From Thiomicrorhabdus sp963677355 (lineage in GTDB: Bacteria > Pseudomonadota > Gammaproteobacteria > Thiomicrospirales > Thiomicrospiraceae), in assembly GCA_963677355.2 (NCBI GenBank), contig CAXXXQ010000002.1, positions 62,001 to 126,000 of the forward strand: 64,000 nucleotides of DNA, written 5' to 3'. The notes beneath the pieces were generated by a model, which saw only the letters and a list, made by a program, of their open reading frames with translations, searched no databases and was not told the DNA's origin. Each line of letters opens with the position of its first letter. Positions within the stretch are counted from its first letter, which is position 1. Below are positions 62,902-64,000 of this stretch, one piece after another. Both the position numbers and the translations under genes were made by a program.

Positions 62902-63255
62902 TTAATCAAGTAGTGCATTGATTTTAGCGGCCATGATCATATCGTTCATGGTCAGACCTTTTGCGGTATGGGTGGTCAGTGTGACGGTGCAGCTATTGTA
63001 ATCAAAGCAAACTTGCGGGTGATGGTCTTCTTTGCCCGCCAACCAGGTGATTGCGTTTACAAAAGCGATGGTCTGGTGATAGTTTTTAAACTGAAACGTT
63101 TTGCTGATGTTTGCATAGTTTAATGGTGCTTCCCAACCCTCAAGTTCGCTCAAGTTGCTTTCGATTGTCGGGATAATAATCGGTTTGCTGCCTTTAGGCA
63201 GGTCTTCACAGTGTGAATTTAACAGTTCTTGTAAAATTGGTGATGTTTGAGTCAC
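62902..63255 (-). CDS. phhB: pterin-4a-carbinolamine dehydratase
   Basis: A 117-residue protein of the PCD/DCoH family. Family blocks are SELEGWEAPLNYANISKTFQFKN-like middle part (here read in pieces) and the active-site pattern GKEDHHPQVCFDYNSCTVTL, with the two histidines of E/D-H-H-P. It recycles the 4a-hydroxypterin cofactor or has a related pterin role. It precedes rsgA, a common arrangement in gammaproteobacteria. Confidence 0.93.
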   Translation of the reverse strand: MTQTSPILQELLNSHCEDLPKGSKPIIIPTIESNLSELEGWEAPLNYANISKTFQFKNYHQTIAFVNAITWLAGKEDHHPQVCFDYNSCTVTLTTHTAKGLTMNDMIMAAKINALLD

Positions 63256-63275
63256 AACAATAAACTCCTGATTTT

Positions 63276-64000
63276 TTAGTTTGTGGTTGAGTTTTGTAAT
63301 GATTTTAAATGATCAATACGAATTTTAGCCGGCGGATGACTGTCGTGATAGGCCGAATGTATCGGGTCGGGCGTTAAGGTGCTGGCGTTATCGCGATACA
63401 TTTTAAGCAGCGCCGAAATTAAATGTTCCGCGCCTACGTATTCGGCAGCAAAAGCATCGGCTTCAAATTCGTGTTTACGGCTTTTCATGGCATGGAAAGG
63501 GCTGATAAAGAAAAACATCACCGGAACCGCGGTCATGAACAACAGTAGAGCGATGGCCGGTGATTGATCGCTCATGCCCAAGCCGGAATAAAATTGCGGT
63601 AATTGAATCAGCCAGCCTAGCAATGCCAGTCCGGCCAGACTGAGGAGCGTGCTTTCAAGCAAACGTTTTTTGATGTGACCGTGTTTAAAATGACCGAGTT
63701 CGTGAGCTAGCACCGCTTCAACCTCTTCAGGCGTCAGCTTTTCCAGCAGGGTATCAAAGAAAACGATGCGTTTATTTTTGCCGAAACCGGTGAAATACGC
63801 ATTACCGTGTCCGGAACGAGAGGAACCGTCCATCACAAAAATTCCGTTCGATTCAAAACCGGTTCTTTCCAACAAATTGTTGATGCGGTTTTTCATCTCT
63901 TCATCTTCGAGAGGGGTGAACTTATTAAAGATCGGCGCAATCCATTTTGGATAGGCCCACATGATTAACAGCTGGAAAGCCATCCAGACAACCCAAGTGT
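63276..64000 (-). CDS. Ste24-type M48 metalloprotease, N-terminus outside the window
   Basis: C-terminal 235 or so residues of an integral membrane zinc protease of the CAAX-protease (M48A) group. The zinc motif is in LAHELGHFKHGH; the third ligand glutamate is in KHEFEADAFA; hydrophobic segments LLSLAGLALLGWLI and IALLLFMTAVPVMFFFI flank it. MDGSSRSGHGNAYFTGFGKNKRI is typical of the family. The frame stays open to the right edge, so the gene is partial; the usual length is about 415 residues. Confidence 0.92.
   Translation of the reverse strand, partial: TWVVWMAFQLLIMWAYPKWIAPIFNKFTPLEDEEMKNRINNLLERTGFESNGIFVMDGSSRSGHGNAYFTGFGKNKRIVFFDTLLEKLTPEEVEAVLAHELGHFKHGHIKKRLLESTLLSLAGLALLGWLIQLPQFYSGLGMSDQSPAIALLLFMTAVPVMFFFISPFHAMKSRKHEFEADAFAAEYVGAEHLISALLKMYRDNASTLTPDPIHSAYHDSHPPAKIRIDHLKSLQNSTTN

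Overview
The window reads as the chromosome of a sulfur-oxidising gammaproteobacterium. A soxXYZA operon, a tusA-dsrE2 pair, several small c-type cytochromes and a suhB-trmJ-cysE-iscR ... ndk-rlmN-rodZ-hisS-yfgM-bamB-der gene order point to the Thiomicrospira / Thiomicrorhabdus / Hydrogenovibrio group. That placement is inferred from gene content; no rRNA or other marker is present to confirm it.

Layout. 1-11.4 kb holds the 3' end of a SufS-type cysteine desulfurase, an unrecognised small gene, a division/cell-wall block (murC, ddl, ftsQ, ftsA, lpxC, with murB and ftsZ both missing from their usual places), dciA, secA and argJ. 11.4-18.0 kb is the accessory region: a run of about a dozen co-oriented gene cassettes separated by attC sites, with no integrase gene in the window (a CALIN-type array). 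It carries one exactly duplicated cassette, one ORF-less cassette made almost wholly of a branched palindrome, a nuclease-like protein, a methyltransferase and several unknown small proteins. The array lies between two near-identical copies of a transcription terminator. 18-31.9 kb holds a CopD-like membrane protein, a broken rhodanese gene, hisC, a Nudix/ThiE-like fusion, coaE, a GGDEF-EAL protein, a secreted hydrolase, an amidotransferase of the asparagine synthetase family that looks like the NAGGN type, grxD, rnt, a frameshifted argA, ilvD and a TerB-like gene. 32-36.7 kb is the sulfur block: soxXYZA on the minus strand, an M48/TPR periplasmic protease, tusA and dsrE2.

36.8-50.8 kb is housekeeping: pssA, leuA, a HolD-like gene, rimI, suhB, trmJ, cysE, iscR, iscA, ndk, rlmN, a short rodZ, hisS, yfgM, bamB and der. 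This order matches the Pseudomonas-type isc neighbourhood but lacks iscS, iscU, hscBA, fdx, iscX, pilW and ispG. With SufS at the window edge, this suggests Fe-S assembly has moved to a SUF-type system. 50.9-64 kb holds a 1287-residue FAD/Fe-S/CCG oxidoreductase, a REC-HD-GYP response regulator overlapping a giant hybrid histidine kinase with three Venus-flytrap sensors, two monohaem cytochromes, an unlisted small membrane protein, rsgA, a pterin carbinolamine dehydratase and the C-terminal part of a Ste24-type protease.

How it fits together: Sox proteins and cytochromes carry thiosulfate-derived electrons in the periplasm; TusA/DsrE2 handle persulfide sulfur in the cytosol; c-di-GMP proteins and the hybrid kinase sense the environment. 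The most unusual DNA is the integrase-less cassette array and its branched attC-like element. The most unusual losses are ftsZ from the ftsA-lpxC interval, the core isc genes, and the reading frames of argA and a rhodanese.
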